A DNA stretch of 20,949 bases from Desulfobacteraceae bacterium (GTDB lineage: Bacteria > Desulfobacterota > Desulfobacteria > Desulfobacterales > Desulfobacteraceae). The stretch spans positions 1 through 20,949 of the forward strand of contig JAABSK010000024.1 of the NCBI GenBank assembly GCA_011390435.1. Reading direction: 5' to 3'. The position numbers and the translations under genes were made by a program. Positions within the stretch are counted from its first letter, which is position 1, and each line of letters begins with the position of its first letter. This document shows positions 7,829 to 16,353 of the stretch, piece by piece. The notes beneath the pieces are model-generated. The model saw nothing but the letters and a program-made list of their open reading frames with translations. It did not search any database and was not told where the DNA came from.

Positions 7829-8875
7829 GTACACCATTTTGTATGGAATCGGTGGGTAAATCAGCACGGACGGTTTGGGCAGAATATACTCCTGAGAAAC
7901 CGTCAGCCAGTTGGTATCTGCCTTCAGCTCCCTGAGCCGTCCGCCCTCTGACGGCAGACTGTGGAGTGTATAATCGTAGCGGACTTTTAAAATACAGATA
8001 AAATATTTCCGCAGCCGGGCCACCACATAATGCTTTGTAAAACTGTTCTGGCTGATATTGATGGTGTCGGCCAGTTTTTGAATATCCTCCTGGCACAGTT
8101 TTACCAGCACCGCTTTGGAAACGCCCTGCTCATCAATTTTTAACAGGGTCCTGGATTCACTGGAAGAAACATACACGGTGGTGATGCCGGGAAGCTGCCT
8201 GAAATACTGGGCCGCTACAATGGCTGCGGTGCGGCGGCCACCAGACAGAACCGGTACGCCGTAATATTCAAAGAACTTTTTTTGAAAATCTTCAGCATAC
8301 TTGTCCCCTTTTTCATAAAGATCCTTGGAAATATACCGTAATTCCCTTGCCAGGTCTTCAGATGCATCTGCAATGGGCCAGTCGATCCGGACATGAAAGT
8401 GGGTCAGTGCATACCGGACCTTGCTGTGCTGATTGCGCTGGATCAAAAGAGCATAATCAATCGGCAGCAGTGATCTGAGCAGCGAAAAAAAATCAGTGGT
8501 ATCAAAAAATTTCAGATTCCGGTTAAAGTTTTCAACATCAGGAAAATATTTATGGCGAAGCAGATTGTTTTTAGTTACCCGGTTGGCATCAAAATAGCGA
8601 ATATATTTTTTGTGTTTTTTATCAATCCCATCTTCATGAAAAATAATTAAAAAGGAATTCTGGGCGTCGAATTCAATCGACGGTATCCGGGCCCGGGGCT
8701 TGAGTTCCCGGAGCTCCACAAACGGATATGGTGTTTTCAATCGGACAAAGTTATGATAGGAGCCCACAAGGGAATATCCCAGAACGAATTGATCCAGCTC
8801 ATCCCTGAGCACCTCATAATACGATCGTCGCAGTCGGTCTTCCCGGCTTAAACATTCCCTGAGCTTACAACGCAT
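7823..8875 (-). CDS. Uncharacterised 350-residue protein
   Basis: I do not recognise this family. The protein is rich in Arg, Lys, Tyr and Phe, has no signal peptide and no membrane segment, and begins MRCKLRECLSRED. A predicted beta-rich first half (VRLKTPYPFVELREL, SFLIIFHEDG) is followed by a stretch with RNQHSKVRYALTHFHVRIDWP, then a helix-rich segment around LARELRYISKDLYEKGDKYAEDFQKKFFEYYG split across residues about 180-215, a small Gly/Ala stretch (SGGRRTAAIVAAQYF) and a C-terminal half ending in a Pro/Tyr-rich tail. The start is well supported: AAGGAAGGAG (complement of 8880-8889) lies 4 bases before the ATG. It follows pgk by 21 bases and is probably the last gene of the gyrA operon. 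No catalytic motif is evident to me. Confidence 0.8.
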   Translation of the reverse strand: MRCKLRECLSREDRLRRSYYEVLRDELDQFVLGYSLVGSYHNFVRLKTPYPFVELRELKPRARIPSIEFDAQNSFLIIFHEDGIDKKHKKYIRYFDANRVTKNNLLRHKYFPDVENFNRNLKFFDTTDFFSLLRSLLPIDYALLIQRNQHSKVRYALTHFHVRIDWPIADASEDLARELRYISKDLYEKGDKYAEDFQKKFFEYYGVPVLSGGRRTAAIVAAQYFRQLPGITTVYVSSSESRTLLKIDEQGVSKAVLVKLCQEDIQKLADTINISQNSFTKHYVVARLRKYFICILKVRYDYTLHSLPSEGGRLRELKADTNWLTVSQEYILPKPSVLIYPPIPYKMVYS

Positions 8876-8896
8876 GATACTCCTTCCTTTGCTGAA

Positions 8897-10072
8897 TTAT
8901 CCCAAAGCAACCACCCCCGGCAATCTCTTTCCTTCCATTAAATGCAGAAACGCACCGCCACCAGTGGAAATATAGCTGATGCGATCAGCGACATTACATT
9001 TTTTAACCGCAAGCCCGGTATCCCCGCCCCCCACAATGGAGAAGGCTGCAGAAGCAGCGATGGCGTCAGCCACCGCCTGCGTTCCAGCCATGAATTGATC
9101 CATTTCAAATACTCCCATGGGTCCGTTCCAGACAATGGTACCGGCGTTTTCAATTGCCCGGGCGTACTGTTTTGCGGTGTCAGGCCCGATATCCAGCGCC
9201 AGCCATCCATCAGGAATCTGGTCAAGGGCGACAGGCTTTACAGCAGCATTTCTGTCAAACGTGTCAGCACAGATCAGATCAGTTGGAAGCAGCAGATCAA
9301 CTTTTTTTTCCGCGGCTTTCTGGATGATCCCTTGAGCAGTCGCCAGCAGCTCAGACTCGATCAATGACCCCTTGGTGTCCACGCCCTGGCTTTTGAGAAA
9401 GGTGTTTGCCATGGCACCACCGATCATCAGGACATCAACATAGTTGAGCATATTCTCCAGTGCCGCCAGCTTGCTGGAGACTTTTGCCCCGCCAATGATC
9501 GCAACAAGTGGCCGTTTGGGATTTTCCACAGAATCGTAATAAGATCTGATCTCTTTTTCAAGTAAAAAACCTGCAGCTGTTTCTTTGACAAACCGGGGAA
9601 TCCCGGTTACTGACGCCTGGTCCCGGTGACAGACAGAAAAAGCCTCGTTCACATAGACATCGCACAGGTCAGCCAGCTGTCGGGAAAATGCTTCATCATT
9701 TTTCTTTTCTTCAGCATGAAATCTTAAATTTTCAAGCAGCACAATCTGACCATCCTTCAGATCACCCGCCATCTGTTTAACCACATCGCCAATACAGTCC
9801 GGTGCAAACAGAACCGGCTGGTTCAGCAGCACCGACAGCCGCTCTTTCACCGGAAGCAGGCTGAACTTTTCATCCTTTTTGCCGTCTGGCCGGCCCAGGT
9901 GAGACGCCAGTATGATTCTGGCATTCTGGCTGAGGAGATACCGGATCAATTCCAGCGTGGCCACAATCCGGTTATCATCTGTGATGTTGAGCGCCTGATC
10001 CATGGGGACATTGTAATCAACACGGACAAACACGCTTTTCGATTTTACATTGACATCTTTTACGGATTTCAT
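8897..10072 (-). CDS. pgk: Phosphoglycerate kinase
   Basis: Phosphoglycerate kinase interconverts 1,3-bisphosphoglycerate plus ADP with 3-phosphoglycerate plus ATP in glycolysis and gluconeogenesis. The 391 residues match the usual length. Visible motifs are the N-terminal substrate site FVRVDYNVPMD (15-25), ASHLGRPDGKK (56-66), the HR signature in NEAFSVCHRDQAS (142-154), GGAKVSSKLAALENML (194-209), GGAMANTFL (218-226), the nucleotide-site WNGPMGVFE (315-323) and GGGDTGLAVKK (348-358). The frame is open to 10156, but the ATG at 10072 has GGAGG five bases upstream and gives the canonical MKSVKDVNVK start, whereas the upstream starts have no ribosome binding site and add unrelated residues. 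It follows the small Cys protein by 34 bases. The GTAH usually seen in the HR signature is SVCH here. Confidence 0.96.
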   Translation of the reverse strand: MKSVKDVNVKSKSVFVRVDYNVPMDQALNITDDNRIVATLELIRYLLSQNARIILASHLGRPDGKKDEKFSLLPVKERLSVLLNQPVLFAPDCIGDVVKQMAGDLKDGQIVLLENLRFHAEEKKNDEAFSRQLADLCDVYVNEAFSVCHRDQASVTGIPRFVKETAAGFLLEKEIRSYYDSVENPKRPLVAIIGGAKVSSKLAALENMLNYVDVLMIGGAMANTFLKSQGVDTKGSLIESELLATAQGIIQKAAEKKVDLLLPTDLICADTFDRNAAVKPVALDQIPDGWLALDIGPDTAKQYARAIENAGTIVWNGPMGVFEMDQFMAGTQAVADAIAASAAFSIVGGGDTGLAVKKCNVADRISYISTGGGAFLHLMEGKRLPGVVALG

Positions 10073-10077
10073 TGCAT

Positions 10078-10082
10078 CCTCC
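10078..10082 (-). promoter_or_regulatory. Shine-Dalgarno site deciding the pgk start
   Basis: On the minus strand this reads GGAGG, five bases before the ATG at 10072. The alternative ATG at 10084 overlaps this site and has none of its own, so 10072 is preferred. Confidence 0.75.
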
Positions 10083-10106
10083 ATCGTTGTTGTTGTGACC
10101 GGACTG

Positions 10107-10370
10107 CTATTTTTTATGATTTCGGTGCAGCTGTTTTTTGCGGGACCATCGCTCAAAAAAAGTGATCGTTCCAGACTGTGTCCCCCGCTTCAGGATCTCC
10201 TCTTCCACTGCCATGCCCTCCTGACCCGACACTGCCATTCTGAGACATTTTGTTTTCACCGGACAATGGTAAAAACATTCATCCGGTGTCTGTCTCAGGC
10301 CGCTGTCGGTCATGGGAAAAACCTTTTCAAGGCAGCCAAAACATTCCGGGACGGGCGTATCACTATCCAT
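10107..10370 (-). CDS. Small Cys-rich protein, probable metal-binding
   Basis: An 87-residue basic protein with five cysteines near the N terminus: C10-X2-C13, then C32-X3-C36-X5-C42, in PECFGCLEKVFPM and PDECFYHCPVKTKCL. This spacing suggests a zinc or iron-sulfur site, but no named family is recognised. The C-terminal half is charged (EEEILKRG, RKKQLHRNHKK) and lacks cysteines. The ATG at 10370 overlaps the radC stop by 8 bases, which suggests translational coupling; a GTG at 10400 in the same frame would add ten residues but lacks a ribosome binding site. AAGGA lies about 14 bases before the ATG, rather far. It sits between radC and pgk in the same direction with short gaps, which supports a real gene. 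Function unknown. Confidence 0.7.
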   Translation of the reverse strand: MDSDTPVPECFGCLEKVFPMTDSGLRQTPDECFYHCPVKTKCLRMAVSGQEGMAVEEEILKRGTQSGTITFFERWSRKKQLHRNHKK

Positions 10371-11103
10371 TTTGTCTATCAAATTCCTTTTTAAATTCAC
10401 AGATCAGTCCATGGGCGGCAAAGCTGTAATACCCTTCACTGCCAACCACCATGTGCTCATGCAGGACAATCCCCACAGACTGTAATGCAAAATACAACCG
10501 CCGGGTAATCTGAATATCACTCGTTGACGGCTCAACATTTCCAGAGGGGTGATTATGGGCAAAAATAACCGCAGCAGCGTTGTGCTGCAGTGCACTGATA
10601 ATCACCTCCCGCGGATATACCGAACTGCTGGTTAACGTTCCTTCAAACAAAATCCTGGACGTTAATACCCGGTTTTTGGCATCCAGAAAAACAGCTGCAA
10701 AAACCTCTTTGTGTTTATGCCCGATGGTCTGGGCCAAATATTCCATGAGGTCCGCAGGATTCTGCACCACATCTTTTGATACAATCTTCTTTTCCAGATA
10801 CCGGTCAGCCACAGCCTTGATCAGGCGAATCCCCAGACTGTTCAATGGCCCGACGCCATTGACCTCACACAAAGAATGTTCACTGGCCTCTAAAACCCCC
10901 TGAAAGGTCTTAAACCGTTTCAGCAGGGCTTTTGCACTGTCCTTACAGTCTTTTCTCGGGGTGTTCAGCGACAACAGCAGCTCAATGACCTCATAATCAT
11001 GAAATCCGTCAAGCCCTCCGGCAAGAAACCGCTCTTTGAGACGGCGCCGGTGACCTTCTCCTTTATGCGTCCGGGAGATCTGCTGGGGATTCTGTGTCGG
11101 CAT
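10363..11103 (-). CDS. radC: RadC-family JAMM-domain protein
   Basis: RadC (UPF0758) proteins are widely conserved MPN/JAMM-domain proteins once linked to DNA repair; their actual activity is unsettled. With the start at 11103 the protein has 246 residues: an N-terminal basic region ([16 protein letters not shown]), a helix-hairpin-helix at about 80-100 ([19 protein letters not shown]), and the MPN+ domain about 125-240. The metal-site motif H-x-H-x7-S-x2-D is complete: H183, H185, S193, D196 in [14 protein letters not shown]. The start at 11103 has GGAAGG upstream and overlaps the gyrA 3' end by 41 bases; the frame is open to 11151 but would overlap gyrA by 89 bases. Position after gyrA and before the Cys protein indicates one transcript. 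Confidence 0.93.
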   Translation of the reverse strand: MPTQNPQQISRTHKGEGHRRRLKERFLAGGLDGFHDYEVIELLLSLNTPRKDCKDSAKALLKRFKTFQGVLEASEHSLCEVNGVGPLNSLGIRLIKAVADRYLEKKIVSKDVVQNPADLMEYLAQTIGHKHKEVFAAVFLDAKNRVLTSRILFEGTLTSSSVYPREVIISALQHNAAAVIFAHNHPSGNVEPSTSDIQITRRLYFALQSVGIVLHEHMVVGSEGYYSFAAHGLICEFKKEFDRQNG

Positions 11104-13534
11104 CTGCTTCTTCACCTTCCGGCAGACGGGCAATTCCAATGAGCGTTTCATCGGCAGACAGATTGATCAATCTCACCCCCTGGGTGTTTCGACTGATCGT
11201 ATTCAGGCTGCTGATGGAAATCCGGATCAATTTCCCCTTATTGGTCACCATCATCAATTCATCGCTGTCGTCCACCAGCATCAGGGAAACCATTTTGCCG
11301 TTGCGCTGGGATGTTTTAATGGAGAAAACCCCTTTCCCTCCCCGGGTCTGGGTTCTGTACTCCTCGATCAATGATCGTTTTCCATATCCGTTTTCCGTGA
11401 CCGTCAACAGGGTGTTTTCAAATTCCAGAACCGCCATGCCGACCACTTTTGAGTCTTTGGCAATCCGCATGCCCCGAACCCCCATGGAACCTCGTGCAGT
11501 TGCCCGCACATCGCTTTCATGGAAACGGATCACTTTTCCACCGTCCGAACCCAGCAGAATATCCATATTGCCGTCGGTAATTCTGGCAGCGATCAGTTCG
11601 TCCCCGTCAGACAGCTTGATGCCGATCAGACCACCGGAACGCGGCCGGGAATATGCCATGAGATCGGTTTTCTTCACCCGCCCTTTTTTGGTCACCATGA
11701 CCACATACTTGTCATCCACAAATTCATCCACTGTCAACACGGTGGCCAGTTTTTCACCTTCATCAAAATTGAGCAGATTCACAATGGCCTTTCCCATGCT
11801 GGACCTGCCGGCCATGGGCAGTTCATAGACCTTTGACTGATACACCTTTCCAAAGGTGGTGATGAACAGAAATGTCGCATGCGTGGACGCCACAAAGAGG
11901 TGCTCGACAAAATCATCGGATTTGGTTCCCATGGCGGTCTTGCCTTTGCCCCCCCTGTTCTGGCTGGCGTAAAGGCTGACGGGATTCCGCTTGATGTATC
12001 CACTGCGGGTCACCGTAACCACCATGTCTTCTTCTGCAATCAAATCTTCAATACTGATCTGGGCGGTACTCTCAACAATGACAGTCCTCCGGTCATCGCC
12101 ATAGGCTTCATCCAGTTCTTTCAGCTCATCTTTGATCAATCCCCTGACCACCTCATCACTGGATAAAATAGTTTGATACCAGGTAATGTCTTTGAGCAGG
12201 GCATCGTATTCACTGACAATCTTGTCTCTTTCCAGTCCGGTCAGTCGCTGCAGGCGCATCTCCAGAATCGCCTGGGCCTGAATCAGGGTCAGGCTGAAAC
12301 GTTCCACCAGTGTGTTTTTCGCTTCGTCCGGAGAACTGGAAGCCCGGATCAGTGCCACGACCTCGTCCAGATTATCCAGCGCAATTTTCAAACCTTCCAG
12401 AATATGAGCCCGCTCCTGAGCTTTTCTCAGATCAAAGCGGGTCCGCCGGACAATCACCTGACGGCGATGATCAATAAAATGGGTCAGAATTTCTTTCAGG
12501 GTCAGAAGCTGCGGTCGGTTATTGACAACAGCCAGCAGAATAATTCCAAAGCTGGTCTGCATGTTGGTGTGTTTATACAGTTGGTTGATCACCACTTCTG
12601 CCATCTGATCGCGTTTGAGGCCGATGGCAATCCGCATGCCCTGCCGGTCGGATTCATCCCGGACAAACGAAGCACCCGTGATGACTTTGTCCCGCATAAG
12701 CTCAGCAATTTTTTCAACCACCCTGGCTTTGTTCACCTGATAGGGAAGCTCTGTCACCACAATGGTTTCATGACCGGTTTTTTTATTTTCCTCCACCTCA
12801 ACCTTTGCCCGCAGTGTGATAATTCCCCTGCCGGTACTGTAGGCTTCGTGAATGCCTTTTGTGCCGAAGATATGACCATATGTGGGAAAATCAGGCCCGG
12901 GAATATATTCCATCAACTGGGCCACATCCATGGATGGGTCATCAATGAGCTGCGCCAGCCCGGCTGCCACCTCCCGGATATTATGGGGAGGGATATTGGT
13001 GGTCATGCCCACGGCAATGCCGGAAGATCCGTTCACCAGCAGGGCGGGAAATTTTGTCGGAAGAACAGATGGTTCTTCAAGCGTCTCGTCATAATTGAGG
13101 ATAAAATCAACGGTTTCTTTTTCCAGATCCGCCAGCATTTCATGGGCAATTTTCTGCATCCGTATTTCAGTGTAACGCATGGCTGCCGGAGAGTCACCAT
13201 CCACCGACCCAAAGTTCCCCTGGCCATCCACCAGCATGTATCGAAGCGAAAACGGCTGTGCCATACGGACAATGGTATCATATATGGCAGAGTCTCCGTG
13301 GGGATGATATTTACCCATGACATCACCGACGATGCGGGCTGATTTTTTATATGGTTTATTCCAGTCGTTGCGCACCTGCTGCATTGCATACAGAGAGCGC
13401 CTGTGGACCGGCTTAAGACCGTCACGGACATCCGGCAATGCTCTTCCGATGATCACACTCATGGCATATTCAAGGTAGGATTGTTTCATCTCCTTTTCAA
13501 TGCTGGTCGTTTTCTGTTCTGTTTCGATAGTCAC
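11063..13534 (-). CDS. gyrA: DNA gyrase subunit A
   Basis: GyrA is the DNA-cleaving subunit of gyrase, which introduces negative supercoils with GyrB. The 823 residues have the usual order: winged-helix and tower domains with active-site Tyr121 ([10 protein letters not shown]), coiled coil, and a C-terminal DNA-wrapping beta-pinwheel. The GyrA box appears as QNRGGKG rather than the E. coli QRRGGKG, and a second pinwheel blade has TRGGKG. The quinolone-determining region reads [15 protein letters not shown], with S82 and D86 at the E. coli S83 and D87 positions, the ancestral residues. The protein ends in an acidic tail. The start is GTG at 13534, with GGAG eight bases upstream; the next in-frame Met is at residue 16. 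It lies 14 bases after the permease stop. gyrB is not in the window. Confidence 0.98.
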   Translation of the reverse strand: MTIETEQKTTSIEKEMKQSYLEYAMSVIIGRALPDVRDGLKPVHRRSLYAMQQVRNDWNKPYKKSARIVGDVMGKYHPHGDSAIYDTIVRMAQPFSLRYMLVDGQGNFGSVDGDSPAAMRYTEIRMQKIAHEMLADLEKETVDFILNYDETLEEPSVLPTKFPALLVNGSSGIAVGMTTNIPPHNIREVAAGLAQLIDDPSMDVAQLMEYIPGPDFPTYGHIFGTKGIHEAYSTGRGIITLRAKVEVEENKKTGHETIVVTELPYQVNKARVVEKIAELMRDKVITGASFVRDESDRQGMRIAIGLKRDQMAEVVINQLYKHTNMQTSFGIILLAVVNNRPQLLTLKEILTHFIDHRRQVIVRRTRFDLRKAQERAHILEGLKIALDNLDEVVALIRASSSPDEAKNTLVERFSLTLIQAQAILEMRLQRLTGLERDKIVSEYDALLKDITWYQTILSSDEVVRGLIKDELKELDEAYGDDRRTVIVESTAQISIEDLIAEEDMVVTVTRSGYIKRNPVSLYASQNRGGKGKTAMGTKSDDFVEHLFVASTHATFLFITTFGKVYQSKVYELPMAGRSSMGKAIVNLLNFDEGEKLATVLTVDEFVDDKYVVMVTKKGRVKKTDLMAYSRPRSGGLIGIKLSDGDELIAARITDGNMDILLGSDGGKVIRFHESDVRATARGSMGVRGMRIAKDSKVVGMAVLEFENTLLTVTENGYGKRSLIEEYRTQTRGGKGVFSIKTSQRNGKMVSLMLVDDSDELMMVTNKGKLIRISISSLNTISRNTQGVRLINLSADETLIGIARLPEGEEADADTESPADLPDA

Positions 13535-13548
13535 CGTTTAAACTCCAA

Positions 13549-14643
13549 TTATTTCGATTTTGGAACCTTTCCAGGTTCAACCATAAATTGAAAACTAGAA
13601 AAATAGATATCTGCCAGGGTCAAAAAAAACGTGGCAATCAAGGGGCCGTATATAATTCCCAGTATACCAAAGGTTTTCAACCCACCGATGATTGAAAAAA
13701 ATACAATCAGGGGATGCACTCTTGCGCGATTCCCCACCACCCGCGGTTTAAAAATATATTCAATACCCCATGACAAAAGGGCGTAAAACACCAGTACAAA
13801 AATCCCTGCAGCAAACTTTGATTTCAGCAAAAGCAATATGGCTGCAGGAACCAGCACGATCCCAATTCCCAGGATCGGCAAAAATGCCAGAAAGCCCATA
13901 ATCACCCCCCATAAAAACGGGGAATTAAATCCCAGGAACAAAAACAGCGCACCTCCGGCAACACCCTGTATCAATCCGCCAAGTCCGTTGCCGATCAAAA
14001 CAGCCCCGGCCATGCCCATGAATTTATCAAACAATTTCGCATCATGTTCATCCGGCAGCGGAGAGAGATCATACAGATATTGAATGAACTTATCCCCGTC
14101 CACCAGCATGTAAAACACCACAATCAGCATCAAAAAAAAATACAGCACCAGACTGAACACGTTGGACGTGATGAACCTGGCCTGTTCAAACAATGAGAAA
14201 CCCACAAATTTTCCCAGCTCGGAAAACGGACTGATCAGTTCATCCCAGGTCACCTGTTTTGCAATCCCTGCCTTTGCGATCAGATCGTTCAGCCGTTCCA
14301 GCACATGGGTGCTGGCCAGAAGATTTTTGATCTGATTTGAAAACACGGCATCCCTGGCCATGACATACAGATCAAACGCTTCTTTTGAAACGATGCCCAC
14401 AAAAAAAACCACCGGAATCAGCACCACAAAAAAAATTAAAATACAGGTCAGAACCGAGGCGGCTACCGGTCGCAGTTTTCTCGAAAACAGCCGAAACACC
14501 GACCTGAAGATGCCTGCAGTAATAATACCAAGAAGAATTGTGGCAAAAAAAGGGGCAATCAGCTTTCCTGCAAGAAAAATGGAACCACAGAACAGGACGA
14601 TAAAAAAAACAAACACTGCTCGCTGAGAAATATTTTGCTCCAA
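13549..14643 (-). CDS. AI-2E transporter family (PerM/UPF0118) membrane protein
   Basis: A 364-residue inner-membrane protein of the AI-2E/PerM family, whose members include TqsA-type exporters and Na+/H+ antiporters; the substrate cannot be told from sequence. There are about eight hydrophobic segments: two at the N terminus (FVFFIVLFCGSIFLAG, FFATILLGIITAGIF), one near 60-90 (VLTCILIFFVVLIPVVFFVG), a long soluble loop about 90-155, then the C-terminal set with the family-typical MLIVVFYMLVDGDKF, GFLAFLPILGIGIVLVPAA, EYIFKPRVVGNRARVHPLIVFFSIIGG and GILGIIYGPLIATF. The start is TTG at 14643, because an in-frame stop lies just upstream and no ATG exists before the first membrane segment; only a weak GGTG precedes it. 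First gene of the gyrA-pgk run, just after a terminator. Confidence 0.92.
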   Translation of the reverse strand: MEQNISQRAVFVFFIVLFCGSIFLAGKLIAPFFATILLGIITAGIFRSVFRLFSRKLRPVAASVLTCILIFFVVLIPVVFFVGIVSKEAFDLYVMARDAVFSNQIKNLLASTHVLERLNDLIAKAGIAKQVTWDELISPFSELGKFVGFSLFEQARFITSNVFSLVLYFFLMLIVVFYMLVDGDKFIQYLYDLSPLPDEHDAKLFDKFMGMAGAVLIGNGLGGLIQGVAGGALFLFLGFNSPFLWGVIMGFLAFLPILGIGIVLVPAAILLLLKSKFAAGIFVLVFYALLSWGIEYIFKPRVVGNRARVHPLIVFFSIIGGLKTFGILGIIYGPLIATFFLTLADIYFSSFQFMVEPGKVPKSK

Positions 14644-14700
14644 GGGTTCACCAGTTTATTGCCGTCTTAAAGGCCTTAAAAAAACAGACAGGATAAAAAC

Positions 14701-14746
14701 CATGTAAAGCCGTGATCTGAAAAATTAACAGACACGGCTTTACATG
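14701..14746 (-). terminator. Rho-independent terminator after the 51-residue membrane protein gene
   Basis: A perfect 14-bp inverted repeat (CATGTAAAGCCGTG at 14701-14714 against CACGGCTTTACATG at 14733-14746) encloses an 18-base loop that can extend the stem by four more pairs after a single-base bulge. Read on the minus strand it is followed by GTTTTTATCC, a U-rich tail, while the plus-strand side is not U-rich. It lies 26 bases after the stop of the small gene and about 57 bases before the permease start, so it should separate the two transcripts. Confidence 0.75.
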
Positions 14747-14771
14747 CATTTCAAAAATAAAACATGCAGTT

Positions 14772-14927
14772 TTAATTTCGGATCAGGCCAAGGGTAACCA
14801 GAACAAGAAGAATCTCAAATATAATGACCTGAACAAAACTTCCGAAAAAATGATACACAATGCCACCGCCGACAATGGCCGGGACTGCACTGTAAATCAA
14901 GATGCCCAGCTTTCGAGGAATATCCAT
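14772..14927 (-). CDS. Small two-segment membrane protein, 51 residues
   Basis: This short gene encodes MDIPRKLGILIYSAVPAI followed by two hydrophobic stretches, about residues 8-25 (ending IVGGGIVYHF) and 29-49 (SFVQVIIFEILLVLVTLGL), and ends IRN. Coding status rests on three signs: a good ribosome binding site (AAGGTGG, complement of 14935-14941) seven bases before the ATG, a clean amphipathic-free membrane profile, and a terminator directly after the stop. It lies 90 bases downstream of the thiolase stop. No family is recognised; it is not an obvious Pmp3/YqaE protein. It could be a stress-response or transporter-accessory small protein, but nothing in the sequence decides this. Confidence 0.65.
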   Translation of the reverse strand: MDIPRKLGILIYSAVPAIVGGGIVYHFFGSFVQVIIFEILLVLVTLGLIRN

Positions 14928-15017
14928 AATCCAACCACCTTTTGAATTCGCGTTGAAATCACATCAAAATCATTCAATTTTTTAGCATTTTACCGCTGTC
15001 AAGTAAAGGAAAAAAGC
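14928..15017. other. Spacer between thiolase and the small membrane protein gene
   Basis: A 90-base AT-rich spacer. On the minus strand a TTGACA (complement of 14997-15002) could be a -35 box for the small gene, but the sequence 17 bases on (AATTGA) is a poor -10 box, so I do not claim a promoter. No convincing terminator hairpin follows the thiolase stop; only a 5-bp AAAGG/CCTTT pairing around it. Confidence 0.4.
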
Positions 15018-16304
15018 TTACCTTTCGATGATCATGGCCATCCCCATACCACCGCCGATACACATGGAAATCAAGCCGGTTGAATAGGATTTACGCTTCA
15101 TCTGGTGAATGGCCGTAACCATTTGTCTTGCACCGGTGCATCCAATGGGATGACCAATGGAGATACCGGATCCCAGCTCATTGGGTTTTTCCACATCAAT
15201 GTTCAGCTCTCGCATGCATCCGATGGCCTGTGATGCAAACGCTTCATTCAATTCGATCAGGTCAATATCACTGATCTGCATGCCGGTTTGCTTGAGGACC
15301 CGCTTGATCGCCGGAACAGGTCCAAGACCCATATAGGCCGGATCAAGGCCGCCGGCGGAAAACCCTTTGACCCTGGCCAGCTTTTCAAGCCCCAGCGCAT
15401 CTGCCTTTTCTTCAGACATGAGCAGAACTGCTGCTGCAGCGTCGTTGATACCAGAGGCATTGCCTGCGGTAACCGTTCCGTCCTTTTTAAATGCCGGGCG
15501 AAGTTTTGCCAGTTTTTCAAGGCTTGTCTCCATGGGGCGTTCATCTTTATCAACGATGGTATCCCCTTTTCGAGATGCAATGGTGACCGGAACAATCTCT
15601 TTGGCAAAGGTGCCGTCATTAACCGCAGCATAGGCCCTGGCATGGCTGAGTGCCGCCAGCTGGTCCTGCTCTTCTCTGGTGATACCGTATTTTTCCACGA
15701 TATTTTCAGCAGTCATTCCCATGTGATACCCATAGAAAATTTCATACAATCCATCAAACACCATCAGGTCATGGACCGGTCCAATACCGGTCAGCTCCAT
15801 CCGATGTCCCCACCGGGCTTTGGTCAGAGCCATGGGAGCATTGCTCATACTTTCCTGGCCACCGGCAATGATCGCGTCTGCCTGCCCGGTCATGATGGCC
15901 TGGGCACCCAGAGCAATGGCTTTCAGCCCTGAACCGCAGATTTTATTGATGGTAAATGCCGCACTCTGCCGCGAAATTCCGGCACTGATCATGGCCTGCC
16001 GCGCTGTGTTCTGACCCTGCCCGGCCTGGAGCACGTTCCCCATGATCACCTCATCGATAAATACAGGATTCAGTGCCGCATCATAATCATATCCTCTTTT
16101 TTCAAGATCAATCATTCCCTGATCTTTGAGCGTTGCCGGTGAAAATTCATCCTGGGACGCATCCACTGCAGGTCTCAGACCCACCCGTTTCAACACATCT
16201 TTCATGACATATGTACCCAGATCGACAACGGGCACGTTTTTCAGCGATCCGCCAAATGATCCCACCGGTGTTCTGACGCCACTGACAATAACGACTTGCT
16301 TCAT
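15018..16304 (-). CDS. Thiolase family protein, acetyl-CoA C-acetyltransferase type
   Basis: Thiolases condense two acetyl-CoA to acetoacetyl-CoA or cleave 3-ketoacyl-CoA. All catalytic elements are visible: nucleophile C123 (INKICGSGLKA), H385 (GHPIGCTGAR) and the C-terminal acid/base C415 (CIGGGMGMA), together with the NEAFASQ motif. The closest style is the biosynthetic AtoB/PhaA type, but degradation cannot be excluded. At 428 residues it is about 35 longer than usual; the surplus is a charged segment at about residues 44-80 (DASQDEFSPATLKDQGMIDL and following) before the VIMGNVLQAGQGQN motif. The start at 16304 gives MKQVVIVSGVRTPVG, with GGAGG six bases upstream; an in-frame ATG at 16331 lies beyond that site. 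No other fatty-acid or polyhydroxyalkanoate gene adjoins it. Probably transcribed from the promoter noted in the divergent spacer. Confidence 0.95.
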   Translation of the reverse strand: MKQVVIVSGVRTPVGSFGGSLKNVPVVDLGTYVMKDVLKRVGLRPAVDASQDEFSPATLKDQGMIDLEKRGYDYDAALNPVFIDEVIMGNVLQAGQGQNTARQAMISAGISRQSAAFTINKICGSGLKAIALGAQAIMTGQADAIIAGGQESMSNAPMALTKARWGHRMELTGIGPVHDLMVFDGLYEIFYGYHMGMTAENIVEKYGITREEQDQLAALSHARAYAAVNDGTFAKEIVPVTIASRKGDTIVDKDERPMETSLEKLAKLRPAFKKDGTVTAGNASGINDAAAAVLLMSEEKADALGLEKLARVKGFSAGGLDPAYMGLGPVPAIKRVLKQTGMQISDIDLIELNEAFASQAIGCMRELNIDVEKPNELGSGISIGHPIGCTGARQMVTAIHQMKRKSYSTGLISMCIGGGMGMAMIIER

Positions 16305-16310
16305 CTTCAA

Positions 16311-16315
16311 CCTCC
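16311..16315 (-). promoter_or_regulatory. Shine-Dalgarno site deciding the thiolase start
   Basis: On the minus strand this reads GGAGG six bases before the ATG at 16304. The in-frame ATG at 16331 lies upstream and would add nine residues foreign to the family. Confidence 0.75.
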
Positions 16316-16353
16316 ATATTGATTTTTCCACTCAATGCGATTACAGTCTTTCA

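Noticed and set aside
10073..10156. Upstream extension of pgk by 28 residues
   Set aside because: The added residues are not family-like, have no ribosome binding site and run through the end of the small Cys gene; GGAGG sits before the internal ATG at 10072.
12173..13342. 389-codon open frame on the + strand opposite gyrA
   Set aside because: It is antisense to a well-supported gyrA; the translation is His-, Phe- and Gln-rich without domain features, and no ribosome binding site was seen. It is a shadow of gyrA codon use.
14664..14684. AAGGCCTT palindrome before the permease
   Set aside because: Only an 8-base palindrome with a mismatch just outside; not distinguishable from chance.
14974..15002. 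TTGACA-like promoter for the 51-residue gene
   Set aside because: The -35 box is perfect on the minus strand, but the -10 position reads AATTGA; too weak to annotate as a promoter.
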